Made by a program: the position numbers and the translations under genes. 64,000 nucleotides of DNA from Bilifractor porci. GTDB taxonomy: Bacteria > Bacillota > Clostridia > Lachnospirales > Lachnospiraceae. Under the pieces are notes generated by a model. It saw only the letters and a program-made list of their open reading frames with translations, was not told the origin of the DNA and ran no database searches. Positions within the stretch are counted from its first letter, which is position 1, and every line of letters starts with the position of its first letter. The stretch lies in the NCBI RefSeq assembly GCF_009696005.1, contig NZ_VUMV01000003.1:1-64000 (forward strand), given 5' to 3'. This document shows, piece by piece, positions 8,696 through 18,118 of this stretch.

Positions 8696-8715
8696 TTTTG
8701 TGTTTGAACACAAAA
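8696..8715. promoter_or_regulatory. 20-bp palindrome in the divergent intergenic region
   Basis: TTTTGTGTT and AACACAAAA form 9-bp perfect arms around a 2-bp centre. Size and symmetry suit a dimeric regulator such as a Crp/Fnr-type or redox sensor. It lies in the 350-bp gap between the ArgD-like and PucR-like genes; apart from this, the leader hairpin and the TGTCAAAAGT motif, nothing else is seen there. Confidence 0.4.
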
Positions 8716-8796
8716 TCCGCATGACAAAACCCAAAAAAACATCTATGATGATGCCTGGGAGTTTCAAAGAAACAGAGCATCCGTGGCATCCTTTGA

Positions 8797-8806
8797 TGTC
8801 AAAAGT
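8797..8806 (+). promoter_or_regulatory. Third copy of the TGTCAAAAGT motif
   Basis: It lies 41 bp upstream of the PucR-type gene and shares a 12-base match (GATGTCAAAAGT) with the copy at 6575-6586. This suggests an autoregulatory or cluster-wide operator. Confidence 0.4.
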
Positions 8807-8847
8807 TCACAAATCACAGGACAGGATTAGATTAGGGAGGAAAACCG

Positions 8848-10023
8848 ATGGCGGTTGAGATGGAAAAACTGATTCAGAAATATCCCGGCAGTGACCTGAA
8901 GCTTCTGGCAGGAGAAAAGGGAATTCACGCTCAGGTGACCTGGGTCCATGTGTCGGAACTTCCCAATCCCGGCTCTTTCCTGAAGGGAGGGGAGCTGGTG
9001 ATCATGACCTGCGTATGCATTGATAAGAAAAATCCGGAGGAGTGGCTGACCAGCCAGCTGGCGTCAATCCGGCAGGCAAAGGCGTCCGGAGTCATTCTGA
9101 ACGTGGGCGAATATCTTCCGGAAATACCGGGGATCTGCATCGATTTCTGCGAGAAATATGATTTCCCGTTGTTTTCCCTCGGCTGGAGCACGGATCTGCA
9201 GGAAGTCACACGGCCGCTCTGCTCCTACATTATCCAGGAAAATGAAAGAGAGCACACCATCAGCAACGCATTTAAGAACGCGATCTTCTTCCCTAACCGC
9301 CAGGATCTGTATGTGGTTCCTCTCTCAGACTATCATTTTGAACCAGGCGACCGCTACGCGGTCTGCACCCTGAGCATCGGAAATCCCTCCTCCGAGCCTT
9401 ATCAGGAGGCCGGAGAGCTGGTTCAGGAGATCCGGGCAAGGCTGAAATACCGCCAGAAAAAGGCATCTGTCTTTACTGCGGATAAGGAAATTGTCGTCGT
9501 TTTATGTTCCGATTCCTCAGACGAGGTGCACCGCACTGCCGAAGACCTTTTCTCGCACCTGCGGCAGAGCCTTTCCGGCGGAGAAAACCTTTTTGCAGGC
9601 GTGGGAAAGCTTACCAAAAGCGTCCGCTGTATCTATAAAAGTTATCGCCATGCTTCCTCCATCCGGACTCTGCAGGAAAGGCGCTCGGTCGCGCTTACCG
9701 ACTGCTTCTACGATAATCTCGGAATCTACGGTCTGCTTCTGGGAATTGAAGATGAGGACATTAAAAAAGATTATGTCTCCCGGATTCTGGGTCCCCTTCT
9801 TGACTACGACAGGAAAAAAGGCAGCGACCTGACCGGGGCGGTCCGTCTCTACCTGAAAAACGGAGGCAGCATACAGGATACCGCCTCCGAACTCTTTATT
9901 CATAAAAACACGGTTACTTACCGGATAAACCTGGCGTCTCAGATTCTGAACATAGACCTGTCCACCCTAAACGGAAAAATGCAGGTGCAGCTTGCGCTGC
10001 TGATCCATGATATGGACGCCTGA
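8848..10023 (+). CDS. PucR/CdaR-type transcriptional regulator
   Basis: A 391-residue protein with an N-terminal PucR-like sensor region (residues about 10-125, including WVHVSELPNPGSFLKGGEL), a central GGDEF-like/CdaR region, and a C-terminal HTH_30 domain (NGGSIQDTASELFIHKNTV near 335-355). Such regulators control catabolism of purines, sugar acids, GABA or polyamines in response to a pathway metabolite. AGGGAGG precedes the ATG by 7 nt. It is divergent from the aminotransferase-permease-dehydrogenase cluster and is the obvious candidate to control it. The effector is unknown. Confidence 0.88.
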   Translation: MAVEMEKLIQKYPGSDLKLLAGEKGIHAQVTWVHVSELPNPGSFLKGGELVIMTCVCIDKKNPEEWLTSQLASIRQAKASGVILNVGEYLPEIPGICIDFCEKYDFPLFSLGWSTDLQEVTRPLCSYIIQENEREHTISNAFKNAIFFPNRQDLYVVPLSDYHFEPGDRYAVCTLSIGNPSSEPYQEAGELVQEIRARLKYRQKKASVFTADKEIVVVLCSDSSDEVHRTAEDLFSHLRQSLSGGENLFAGVGKLTKSVRCIYKSYRHASSIRTLQERRSVALTDCFYDNLGIYGLLLGIEDEDIKKDYVSRILGPLLDYDRKKGSDLTGAVRLYLKNGGSIQDTASELFIHKNTVTYRINLASQILNIDLSTLNGKMQVQLALLIHDMDA

Positions 10024-10047
10024 GAACGCAGGAGGAAGATCTTCCCC

Positions 10048-11907
10048 TTATTCCGCCTGTCCCCGCAGCTGCTCGTTCAGGATATCCAGCATATCCTGAG
10101 TATCCAGGCCGTGAGTCATGCAGGCTTCGTCCAGCGTTTCCATCTGTGAGACGCCGCAGCCGATGCAGTGCAGGCCGCAGCTGGTCATTACCGGCACAAG
10201 AGAGGGATACTGCTGCACAATATCTCCGACGATCATGTCGCCGCGGATAAGCTCATTACTCGTTCCCATAAAAGTCTCCATATCCTCCTGAACAGTCCCG
10301 ATTCCGGCAATGCCGAAATACTTGATCAGCACATTTGCCACATTCGGGGACAGAAAAGCGGGAAGCGTCGGTCCCAGATGGATGTGCTTGATATCAAGGT
10401 AAAGCAGCGAGAGCAGAACAATAACGGCTTTCTGCTCGTACCACGCGATATTGTAGACAATCGGCAGCTGGTTCAGGTTGTCAAAACCAAATGCCTCCTT
10501 CAGCTTCAGGGCAATCTGCACAAGGGAATACGAATCATTGCACTGCCCCGCGTCAATGACCCGCGGAATCCCGTTGATATCTCCCAGACCCAGCTTGTTG
10601 TACCGGTATTTGGCACAGCCGGCGGTAAGGATTACGGTATCATCCGGAAGCGCCTTCGCGAAGTCCGTATAGTACTTTCTTGCCTTGGAGCGGCCGTCAC
10701 AGCCGGCCATTACGACAAATTTTTTGATTGCCCCGCTCTTAACAGCATCCACAATCTTATCCGCCAGCGCCTCCAGCTGATTATGGGCAAAGCCCACGAC
10801 CAGTTTCCCGTTTTCCAGCTCTTCCGGCGGCTGGCAGGTCTTTGCCATTTCGATCAGCGCGGAAAAATCCTTATCCCCGTTCTTATCCTCTTCAATATGC
10901 ACGCAGCCCGGATACCCCGCGGCTCCCGTGGTGAAAAGGCGATTTTTGTAGCTGTCCTTCGGCGGAACAATACAGTTGGTGGTCATCAGGACAGGGCCGT
11001 GGAAGCTCTCAAATTCTGTCTTCTGCTGCCACCACGCGTTCCCGTAATTTCCGGCAAAGTTCTCATACTTTTTGAATGCCGGATAAGCCTGCGCCGGAAG
11101 CATCTCTCCATGTGTATACACATCCACGCCGGTTCCCTGCGTCTGGTCCAGAAGCATTTCCAGATCATGCAGGTCATGGCCGGAGATCAAGATTCCGGGA
11201 TTTTTCCGCACCCCTGTGGAAACTTCCGTGATCTCAGGATTTCCGTAGGATTCCCGGTTTGCGCTGTCCAGAAGCGACATGCCCCTGACCCCGTAGCGTC
11301 CGGTCTCCATGACCAGAGCCAGAAGATTGCCTCCTGTCATATGGTCATCCAGTGTCTGCGCCAGCGCCCGCTGCATAAACAGATCCACATCCGTGTCTTC
11401 TTTTCCCAGCTGGTTCGCGTGATAATTATAGGCCGCCAGTCCCTTTACACCGTAGGTGATCAGTTCGCGGAAGCTGCGGATATCCTCGTCCTTCGAGGAA
11501 AGAACGCCTACGTCCGGACCGGATGCCTTCTCTTCATAAAGGCTTTCGCCCCCGCTCCAGCGCGCAGCCGCCGGAAGCTCATCCTTCTTTTCCACCTGGG
11601 CAAGCAGTCCGTCCTTTACCTCCAGCGTGCGGCTGATCTGGCGGACAATCACTTCCCTGTCAAAATTGGCATTCGTGATCGTCGTAAACAGGTTTTCTGT
11701 TACCAGCCTGTTTACCGATTTGTCTACCGTCTTATTCTCCCTGCGAAGCTGTGTCGTCACCGCGGAAAGTCCCTTGGTAACATAAACCAGCAGATCCTGC
11801 ATGGCCGCAAGCTCCGGTGTCTTTCCGCAGACGCCGCTGACTGTGCAGCCGGTTCCGCCTGCCGTCTCCTGACACTGATAGCAAAACATTTTATTTTTAT
11901 TCTCCAT
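10048..11907 (-). CDS. hcp: Hybrid-cluster protein (hydroxylamine reductase) with C-terminal redox-disulfide domain
   Basis: The 619-residue protein starts with the Hcp cysteine motif ([13 protein letters not shown] then VCGKT), which binds the proximal Fe-S cluster. It continues through the Hcp body, with [25 protein letters not shown] and [11 protein letters not shown] supplying hybrid-cluster ligands. Ordinary Hcp is about 550 residues; here about 70 more carry [17 protein letters not shown], matching the hybrid-cluster-protein-associated disulfide (DUF1858) domain. Known Hcp roles are NO or hydroxylamine reduction and anaerobic nitrosative-stress defence. AGGAGG lies 10 nt before the ATG. 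It appears monocistronic, with the upp-udp operon upstream. Confidence 0.95.
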   Translation of the reverse strand: MENKNKMFCYQCQETAGGTGCTVSGVCGKTPELAAMQDLLVYVTKGLSAVTTQLRRENKTVDKSVNRLVTENLFTTITNANFDREVIVRQISRTLEVKDGLLAQVEKKDELPAAARWSGGESLYEEKASGPDVGVLSSKDEDIRSFRELITYGVKGLAAYNYHANQLGKEDTDVDLFMQRALAQTLDDHMTGGNLLALVMETGRYGVRGMSLLDSANRESYGNPEITEVSTGVRKNPGILISGHDLHDLEMLLDQTQGTGVDVYTHGEMLPAQAYPAFKKYENFAGNYGNAWWQQKTEFESFHGPVLMTTNCIVPPKDSYKNRLFTTGAAGYPGCVHIEEDKNGDKDFSALIEMAKTCQPPEELENGKLVVGFAHNQLEALADKIVDAVKSGAIKKFVVMAGCDGRSKARKYYTDFAKALPDDTVILTAGCAKYRYNKLGLGDINGIPRVIDAGQCNDSYSLVQIALKLKEAFGFDNLNQLPIVYNIAWYEQKAVIVLLSLLYLDIKHIHLGPTLPAFLSPNVANVLIKYFGIAGIGTVQEDMETFMGTSNELIRGDMIVGDIVQQYPSLVPVMTSCGLHCIGCGVSQMETLDEACMTHGLDTQDMLDILNEQLRGQAE

Positions 11908-12074
11908 TAAAATAATTCCTCCTGGATAATCTGTATCAATCCCGCGTCCTCTTCTGAGGCAAGTTTTACGAACCCTCCGCGGATCCCTTCTGCTTCAAAA
12001 GTATCTGCAGCTATTATTCTGCCCCGCGAAACCGGTCATGTCCGTAACATATGCAACACAGCCTCCGGGCTTCT

Positions 12075-12872
12075 TCAGCAGTTCCCGCCGTTTTGTCCGA
12101 CACGGTCCTCCCGGATCAGAATCCGGAGAGCTTCTGCCGCTGTACGAATTGCCCCTGTCGTATCATGCACCTGCGGGTTCGGCAGTCCTGCCTTTTCCCT
12201 TTCCTGGCAGGCAATCGTCAGAAGCACCGTTCCCATGCGGACGTGCAGGGCGGATGCCGCAATCATAAGGGCGGCGGACTCCATCTCGCTGCCCAGAGCC
12301 CCGCATTTTACCCATGCGTCCCATTTCTGAAGGAGTTCCGCCCCTACGGGCTTTTTCTCCGGTTCATGCTGGCCGAAAAAGGAATCCTTGCACTGCACGA
12401 CTCCCAGATGATACAGAAATCCGCAGGCATCCGCGGCTTCCTTCAGGGCAGCCGTCACAGAGAAATCCGGGACCGCGGGAAACTCAATCGGCGCATACTC
12501 CCGTGAGGTTCCCTCCATACGGATTGCCCCCGTGGCAATAATCAGGTCTCCTCCCCGGACATTTTTCTGCATGCCGCCGCAGGTGCCGACGCGGATAAAG
12601 GTATGCGCGCCGCAGCGCACCAATTCCTCCAGGGCAATCGCCGCCGACGGTCCGCCGATTCCCGTAGAGGTCACGCTGACCCTCTCCCCTTCCAGCAGGC
12701 CGGTATAGGTAGTAAACTCCCTGTTGGACGCCACCTTTTCCGGCTTCTCCAGATAACCGGCGATTTTTTCACACCTTCCGGGATCTCCCGGAAGGATTAC
12801 ATACTTTCCGGTGATGTCCGGAGAAAGCTGCGTATGATACTGCTTCCCGGAACCTTCCGCGTAATCAATCAT
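12075..12872 (-). CDS. udp: Uridine phosphorylase
   Basis: A 265-residue nucleoside phosphorylase of the NP-I family: [12 protein letters not shown] near the start (phosphate site), [25 protein letters not shown], and EMESAAL, the ribose/base contact signature. It cleaves uridine with phosphate to uracil and ribose-1-phosphate in the cytoplasm. GGGAGG precedes the ATG by 6 nt. It ends a minus-strand operon with dCMP deaminase and uracil phosphoribosyltransferase, giving a coherent pyrimidine-salvage set; rpiB upstream could recycle the sugar phosphate. Confidence 0.93.
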   Translation of the reverse strand: MIDYAEGSGKQYHTQLSPDITGKYVILPGDPGRCEKIAGYLEKPEKVASNREFTTYTGLLEGERVSVTSTGIGGPSAAIALEELVRCGAHTFIRVGTCGGMQKNVRGGDLIIATGAIRMEGTSREYAPIEFPAVPDFSVTAALKEAADACGFLYHLGVVQCKDSFFGQHEPEKKPVGAELLQKWDAWVKCGALGSEMESAALMIAASALHVRMGTVLLTIACQEREKAGLPNPQVHDTTGAIRTAAEALRILIREDRVGQNGGNC

Positions 12873-12893
12873 GGCAAACCTCCCGGTGCAGCC

Positions 12894-13385
12894 TTACACC
12901 GTAATAACCAGCTTCCGGTTGCTCCTTTTATAATGCCGGAATTCCACGCCGGCTGCCTGAAACATCATTTTGGACGCCATGACAGAGGGCGTTTTGTCGT
13001 ACTTGTCGTCATCGTAAATGACCGTCCGTATCCCCGCCTGTATGATAGCCTTGGCGCATTCATTGCAGGGAAACAGGGAAACATAGAGCTTAGAGCCCTC
13101 CAGGCTGCCTCCGCGGTAGTTCAGAATCGCGTTCAGCTCGCTGTGCGTCACATAGACATATTTGGTTTTCAGCGGATCCGGATTCTCTCTTGCCCAGGGA
13201 AAGCTGTCATCCGAACACCCTCTCGGAAAACCGTTATATCCCATCGACAGGATCTTATTATCCGCGCTTACAATGCAGCAGCCGACCTGGGAATTCGGGT
13301 CCTTGGACCGCATGCCGGCCAGCTTGGCCACTGCCATAAAGTATTCATCCCAGCTGATATAATCTTCCCTTTTATCTGACAACAC
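12894..13385 (-). CDS. dCMP deaminase (ComEB-like)
   Basis: A 163-residue zinc deaminase with the family signature: VTHSELNAIL (zinc His and proton-shuttle Glu) and SLFPCNECAKAI (two zinc Cys), plus VGCCIVSADNKILSMGYNG. It converts dCMP to dUMP for thymidylate synthesis. The start is uncertain: GGAGG lies only 3 nt from the GTG at 13385 but 6 nt from the next codon, TTG, at 13382, which may be the true start. It is tightly packed between upp and udp in the pyrimidine operon. Confidence 0.92.
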   Translation of the reverse strand: MLSDKREDYISWDEYFMAVAKLAGMRSKDPNSQVGCCIVSADNKILSMGYNGFPRGCSDDSFPWARENPDPLKTKYVYVTHSELNAILNYRGGSLEGSKLYVSLFPCNECAKAIIQAGIRTVIYDDDKYDKTPSVMASKMMFQAAGVEFRHYKRSNRKLVITV

Positions 13386-13400
13386 GCACCTCCGGGCTTT

Positions 13401-14030
13401 TTATTTTGTGCCGAAAATCCGGTCCCCTGCGTCTCCGAGTCCCGGAACAATATATCCGTTTTCATTCAGATGGTCGTCCAGGGCGCCTACCACAATATCC
13501 ACATCCGGATGCTCCTTCTGGAGTCTGGCCAGGCCTTCCGGTGCGGCGATAATGCAGAGGAAACGGATATTCCTGCACCCATGCCCCTTCAGCCGCTCAA
13601 TGGCGTCACAGGCAGAACCGCCGGTCGCAAGCATCGGATCCACAACAAAGACATCTCTCTCCTCGATGTCCGCGGGAAGTTTGCAGTAGTATTCCACAGG
13701 CTTCAGCGTTTCGGGATCCCGGTACATGCCGATATGCCCGATTTTTGCGTTGGGAATCATTTCCTCCATGCCGGGAACCATCCCCAGCCCCGCGCGGAGA
13801 ATCGGCACAATGGCAAGCTTCTTGCCCGCCAGCTTCTTCACCGTTGTCTTTGCGATCGGTGTCTCGATCTCCGTGTCTTCCAGCTCCAGATCCCTGGTGG
13901 ACTCGTAGCACTCCAGCATGGCGATCTCTTCTACGATTTCACGGAACTCCTTTGTTCCGGTGTCCGACCTGCGGATAATTCCGATCTTGTGCTGAATCAG
14001 CGGATGATCCATGATTGTAAGTTTTCCCAT
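13401..14030 (-). CDS. upp: Uracil phosphoribosyltransferase
   Basis: A 209-residue enzyme, the normal length, with [14 protein letters not shown], the PRPP-binding loop [16 protein letters not shown], and the uracil-binding C-terminus around [13 protein letters not shown]. It makes UMP from uracil and PRPP. It lies 15 bp upstream of the dCMP deaminase gene in the same operon; together with udp it recovers uracil from uridine. The gap to rpiB upstream is about 80 bp. Confidence 0.97.
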   Translation of the reverse strand: MGKLTIMDHPLIQHKIGIIRRSDTGTKEFREIVEEIAMLECYESTRDLELEDTEIETPIAKTTVKKLAGKKLAIVPILRAGLGMVPGMEEMIPNAKIGHIGMYRDPETLKPVEYYCKLPADIEERDVFVVDPMLATGGSACDAIERLKGHGCRNIRFLCIIAAPEGLARLQKEHPDVDIVVGALDDHLNENGYIVPGLGDAGDRIFGTK

Positions 14031-14111
14031 CGTTTTTTCCTCCTGCCTGTATCTATTGTTTTTATGCCGTCATTTGCGGATTCCATGTTCTGTCAGGAAC
14101 CTCTTCTGCTT

Positions 14112-14552
14112 TTATTCTCCGTAATATTTTTCCAGCTTTTCAATTCTCCTCTTGTGCCGCTCTTCACCCGAAAAAGGTGTGTCCAGGAACATATCGGTAA
14201 TCATAAGGGCAAGCTCCGGGCCGATCACCCGTCCTCCCAGCGTCAGCACATTGGCATCATTATGCTCCCTGGTTTTCTGCGCCGAATAGCAATCCGAGCA
14301 GAGCGCCGCACGGATGCCCCGCATTTTATTCGCGGCAATGCACACGCCGATACCGGTCCCGCAGATCAGGATTCCCCGGCTGCAGGTCCCGTTTTGGATT
14401 TCCCTGCAGACAGCCTGCGCATAGTCCGGGTAGTCCACGGATTTTTCGCTAAAACATCCGCAGTCCTTATACTCCAGTCCTCTCTCGTCCAGATGCTTTT
14501 TGATTACCTGCATCATGGCATACCCGCCGTGGTCACAACCAAGTGCTATCAT
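14112..14552 (-). CDS. rpiB: Ribose-5-phosphate isomerase B
   Basis: A 146-residue RpiB/LacAB-family isomerase: IALGCDHGGYAM at the N-terminus, DYPDYAQAVC, and GILICGTGIGVCIAANKMRG containing the catalytic Cys. It interconverts ribulose-5-phosphate and ribose-5-phosphate. The ATG at 14552 is preferred because GGGAGG lies 5 nt upstream; the in-frame ATG at 14567 has no site. It is placed between tsaC and upp, which fits supply of PRPP for salvage. Confidence 0.93.
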   Translation of the reverse strand: MIALGCDHGGYAMMQVIKKHLDERGLEYKDCGCFSEKSVDYPDYAQAVCREIQNGTCSRGILICGTGIGVCIAANKMRGIRAALCSDCYSAQKTREHNDANVLTLGGRVIGPELALMITDMFLDTPFSGEERHKRRIEKLEKYYGE

Positions 14553-14573
14553 TTTTTCCTCCCTCATGGCTCT

Positions 14574-15626
14574 TCAGGCCTGTAAGATTTTATGCCCGGC
14601 CGCTTTAATCAGCCGGTTCATGACCGCTTCCCCAAGTTCCGGGGTCTCAAAGGACTCCGTGTAAATCAGATCCACGCCGTCTGCGTCAAAATCCCGGAGG
14701 ATTTCATAGAGATGGCGGGCAATCGTCGCCTCATCCGCGCGCGAACCTACACAGCGCACATCTCCTTCCGGATATTCCTGCCTGCTCTCCGATGTGCAGA
14801 TCACCCCGACCTTTTTCCCTTTGTCCAGATTTTCCCTGACAAGCCTGCGGATTGCCGCCGCAGCCTTCGCAGGTTCCCCTTCCACGATTGTCATGTCAGC
14901 TTTTGGCGCGTAGTGACGGTACCGCATGCCGGGAGCCTTCGGACGCACATGGACGTTCTCGGACTGAATACCGGGATCCACCCGCACCAGCCCGAGAACC
15001 TCCTCCAGCATTCTTTTATTCAATCTTCCCGGACGGAGAATGACCGGAACCTCCTCGGTGAAATCCACAATCGTGGACTCCACGCCGATCCGGACCTGTC
15101 CGCCGTCAATAATCATGTCAATTTTATCCCCCAGATCCTCCTCGACATGAGAAGCCAGCGTCGGACTGGGCCGCCCGGACGTATTCGCGCTCGGCGCCGC
15201 CACATAGCCGCCTGCCTGACGGATCAGCTCTCTGGCAATGGCATTATTCGGAAAACGAACAGCTACCGTATCCAGTCCCCCGGTTGTCTCCAGCGGGACA
15301 ATCTCCGACTTCCGGAAAATCATGGTCAGCGGGCCGGGCCAGTAGGCAGAAGCAAGCCTCTCGGCAGCCTCCGGGACCTCCGTTACCAGCGGGTAGAGAG
15401 CCTTTTTGTCCGCGATATGGACAATCAGCGGATTGTCCGACGGTCTGCCTTTTGCCGCGTAAATCTTCCGGGATGCCTCCGGATCCAGCGCATTTCCGCC
15501 AAGCCCGTAAACCGTCTCTGTCGGAAAAGCCACAAGCCCCCCGGCCCGGAGAATCCGTCCGGCCTCCTCCAATGCCTCCTGATCCAGCGCGTCCTCTGAC
15601 ATTTTTACCAGCTTTGCACGACTCAT
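14574..15626 (-). CDS. L-threonylcarbamoyladenylate synthase (TsaC/Sua5)
   Basis: A 350-residue, two-domain Sua5-type enzyme. The N-terminal YrdC domain (about 20-205) has AFPTETVYGLGGNA and KGRPSDNPLIVHI, and the C-terminal Sua5 domain completes the full-length form. It makes threonylcarbamoyl-AMP for the universal t6A37 tRNA modification. The ATG at 15626 directly abuts the stop of the DivIVA-like gene, so the two are probably translationally coupled. Its place in a salvage operon has no evident metabolic reason. Confidence 0.93.
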   Translation of the reverse strand: MSRAKLVKMSEDALDQEALEEAGRILRAGGLVAFPTETVYGLGGNALDPEASRKIYAAKGRPSDNPLIVHIADKKALYPLVTEVPEAAERLASAYWPGPLTMIFRKSEIVPLETTGGLDTVAVRFPNNAIARELIRQAGGYVAAPSANTSGRPSPTLASHVEEDLGDKIDMIIDGGQVRIGVESTIVDFTEEVPVILRPGRLNKRMLEEVLGLVRVDPGIQSENVHVRPKAPGMRYRHYAPKADMTIVEGEPAKAAAAIRRLVRENLDKGKKVGVICTSESRQEYPEGDVRCVGSRADEATIARHLYEILRDFDADGVDLIYTESFETPELGEAVMNRLIKAAGHKILQA

Positions 15627-16289
15627 TTAATTTTCTTCCTCTTCATGTGAAAAGAGATCATCCTCCGGCATATCGCTCACGATACGCTGAATGCTTTTAT
15701 ACGAATTCATGAACTGCCGCTGCACCTTGTTGAACATGTCCAGAACATGGTTCAGCTCTTCCTGCGCGGCATCGTATTTCTGCTTGCCCTCCCGGTTCTT
15801 CTCATCAATCTTGCGCTGTGTCTCCTCCAGCGTCTTCCTGGCATCCGCCTTCGCGTCCTCGCGGATGCGGGCAGCCTCCCGGTTTGCCTCCTCCAGAATT
15901 CTGGCCTTTTCTTCCTCTGCCCGGCGGTTCACTTCCTTGGCCTTTACCTTGGCCTCAAAGACCAGACTTCCGATAGTGTCGTAATTATCCACATAAGACT
16001 GATACTTTTCGCGGATATCCCTCTCCATGCGAAGGATCTCCTGATCCTTCTCATCCAGGGTTTTCTGAATCTCCGCCATCTGCGCGTCTTTTTCCGCCAG
16101 TTCCTTTTTGGTCTTTTCCAGTTCCTCCCGGACATCAGACAGCTCCTGCTCCTTGCTCTTGATGTCTGTCTCCAGCCTGTTTTTATCGGAATACGCGTCG
16201 TCCTGCAGCTTTTTTACCGCCGCATCCACTTCTTCTTTATCATAACCGCCCATCAGAGTGGTCTTGAACATGTCTTCTGCGTCTGCCAT
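15627..16289 (-). CDS. DivIVA-domain coiled-coil protein
   Basis: A 220-residue protein with MFKTTLMGGYDKEEVDAAV at the N-terminus, typical of DivIVA/GpsB membrane-targeting heads, followed by an almost uninterrupted charged coiled coil (about 30-185) and an acidic tail (DDLFSHEEEEN). DivIVA-type proteins mark poles and septa and recruit division or cell-wall factors. The head is closer to divergent Clostridial DivIVA proteins than to Bacillus DivIVA, so exact role is uncertain. It lies between a cell-surface GH18 protein and tsaC. Confidence 0.75.
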   Translation of the reverse strand: MADAEDMFKTTLMGGYDKEEVDAAVKKLQDDAYSDKNRLETDIKSKEQELSDVREELEKTKKELAEKDAQMAEIQKTLDEKDQEILRMERDIREKYQSYVDNYDTIGSLVFEAKVKAKEVNRRAEEEKARILEEANREAARIREDAKADARKTLEETQRKIDEKNREGKQKYDAAQEELNHVLDMFNKVQRQFMNSYKSIQRIVSDMPEDDLFSHEEEEN

Positions 16290-16309
16290 AAATAAGCACC
16301 CCTTTCTGC

Positions 16310-17974
16310 TTACTGCAAATATTTATTTATAATCTCCCAGATATCGTCCCTCTCAAAACCCAGCCTCCAGGAAGCGACTCCTGCCAGATCATATTTCCGG
16401 ATCAGCTGCATCTTGGCCTCGACCGATTTTTCTTCCTCCATCCAGATGCTGTACGTAGCGTTCTCATCCGATGTGCTTCCGGTATACTGTCCTGCCTCCG
16501 AATCCCATGTCAGGGCAATGTTATGCTCCGACACAAACTGATCCGCCTGATCCATGCCGAAAGCCTCGCAGTTCAGTCCGGACTCTCCCGCATAGGCGGT
16601 CCAGCCCCGGCAGTAAAACGGAATCGCGTTGATCACCTGGGCCGCGGGGACTTCCTCCAGCGTGTCCGTGATCCCCTTCTCCACGAACGGAAGAGAGGCC
16701 ACGCTCCCTGCCTCCTCCGAGGAAGCCGTGTGCTCGTCATAGCCCATGATGACAATATAATCACAGAACTTCGCCTGCTCCGCCCGGTTATAGTATTTTG
16801 TAAAGTCCGGCACATATTCGTCCACAGAGATCACCAGATTCTGCTTATGCGCGGCCACACACAGTTCCCTCAGGAACTGAAGGTACTGCGGAACCTGCTC
16901 CTCGGTGATCGTCTCTATGTCCACGTTGATGCCGTCAAAGCCGTTGTCCGAGGCGGACTGCAGCAGCTGGTCAATAATCTTCTGCCGAACAGCCTGTTTC
17001 TTCAGAAGCTCGCCGGAAGAAAAGTCTCCCCCGTAGACATCCTGGAGCGTCGGCCATACATCCATCCCGGCGGCATGCGCCTGCTGGACATACTCCGGAG
17101 ACGCCAGGGAATTCAGATTTCCTCCCGCGTCCGCGTAGGTGAACCAGGTGGGAGAAATCGTGTTCAAACCGGCGGCGTTTGATGTAAGAGCGGAAAACTC
17201 CGCGTTATTGTCTGTGCTGCTGACATACTGCCAGGAGAGATTGATCTTATGGTCCAGCGAAATCCGGTCAAACTGGAACCGGGAATCCGTCGTGTGGGAA
17301 ATGGCGCTGCTGTCCGCTTCCTCCAGATAAGTATCCTTGACATAACCCAGATACCCGTCTGAGGTGGAAACCTTATACCAGTCCCCCGCCCGCTCCAGGA
17401 GGACAACCAGATCGCCGGTCTTCACATAAGTAAGGATTTCCGCCTTCGGGCCTCCGCGGTACCGCACCTGCGTGTCAGCGGTCACCTTCTCCACCGAAAG
17501 GCCGCTCCATTTTGTCCTTGCCGTCACTCTCCATGGATCCGGAAGGATTTCCATGTCTATGTCCGAATTTTCCTGCACACATTCCGCGGAAATATACGGT
17601 GTCTGCCCATCCAGCAGGACGACACCGCTCCCGTCATCCGGCGTCCAGCTTTCGGTTCCCGCCGGAAGAGTCAGCAGCAGGCTGCCGCTGTCCTCCTCCC
17701 AGTAGAACGCGCTGTTCAGACTGCTCCAGACCATGGAATACGGCAGATAAACCTTTCCGTCACGGACAATCCCCTTGTCCTCCTGGATCGCGTCATTCAC
17801 AATCACGGCCGCCTGGTCTTCGTTCTCCAGCCCGTAATAGTCCATCTTGTTCATCTCTGTCTTATTCAGAGAAGTCCGGTTATAAAGAACGACCGCCGCA
17901 CCGAGGATTAATACCATGACTGCCAGGGTAAAAATGAGCGCCAGCGGCGATCTTTTTCTTTTTTTTCTGCTCAT
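16310..17974 (-). CDS. Membrane-anchored SH3 and GH18 (YaaH/chitinase-like) protein
   Basis: A 554-residue protein with a Lys/Arg-rich N-terminus and one membrane segment (about 11-31), leaving the rest outside. An N-terminal copper-amine-oxidase-like region is followed by an SH3b domain (about 165-225, VRYRGGPKAEILTYVKTGD) and a GH18 TIM barrel (about 235-554) with the catalytic motif DGINVDIET, whose last Glu is the expected acid. Relatives hydrolyse N-acetylglucosamine polymers, including spore cortex lytic enzymes. The ribosome-binding site is weak. It heads the operon running to udp. Confidence 0.87.
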   Translation of the reverse strand: MSRKKRKRSPLALIFTLAVMVLILGAAVVLYNRTSLNKTEMNKMDYYGLENEDQAAVIVNDAIQEDKGIVRDGKVYLPYSMVWSSLNSAFYWEEDSGSLLLTLPAGTESWTPDDGSGVVLLDGQTPYISAECVQENSDIDMEILPDPWRVTARTKWSGLSVEKVTADTQVRYRGGPKAEILTYVKTGDLVVLLERAGDWYKVSTSDGYLGYVKDTYLEEADSSAISHTTDSRFQFDRISLDHKINLSWQYVSSTDNNAEFSALTSNAAGLNTISPTWFTYADAGGNLNSLASPEYVQQAHAAGMDVWPTLQDVYGGDFSSGELLKKQAVRQKIIDQLLQSASDNGFDGINVDIETITEEQVPQYLQFLRELCVAAHKQNLVISVDEYVPDFTKYYNRAEQAKFCDYIVIMGYDEHTASSEEAGSVASLPFVEKGITDTLEEVPAAQVINAIPFYCRGWTAYAGESGLNCEAFGMDQADQFVSEHNIALTWDSEAGQYTGSTSDENATYSIWMEEEKSVEAKMQLIRKYDLAGVASWRLGFERDDIWEIINKYLQ

Positions 17975-18063
17975 AAGATTCTATCACCAAAAGTTGCACA
18001 TGCCGCCTGTCCCGGCACCTCCTGCAGTGTCCCTTTCCCGCCTCATTTCTCTGTCGGTTATCT

Positions 18064-18092
18064 ATTGTAGCATGTCGGAAAATCGGATGCAA
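18064..18092 (-). promoter_or_regulatory. Promoter of the GH18-to-udp operon
   Basis: On the minus strand TTGCAT and TACAAT are 17 bp apart, with an extended TGc before the -10. It sits about 90 bp upstream of the GH18 start and back-to-back with a plus-strand promoter at 18119-18147. Confidence 0.6.
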
Positions 18093-18118
18093 CAAAGCCG
18101 CGGATGATGATAAACGGC

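Noticed and set aside
8640-8858. A 72-codon frame upstream of the pucR-like gene
   Set aside because: It has no ribosome-binding site, covers a palindrome and operator-like motif, and overlaps the regulator start; it looks like regulatory DNA.
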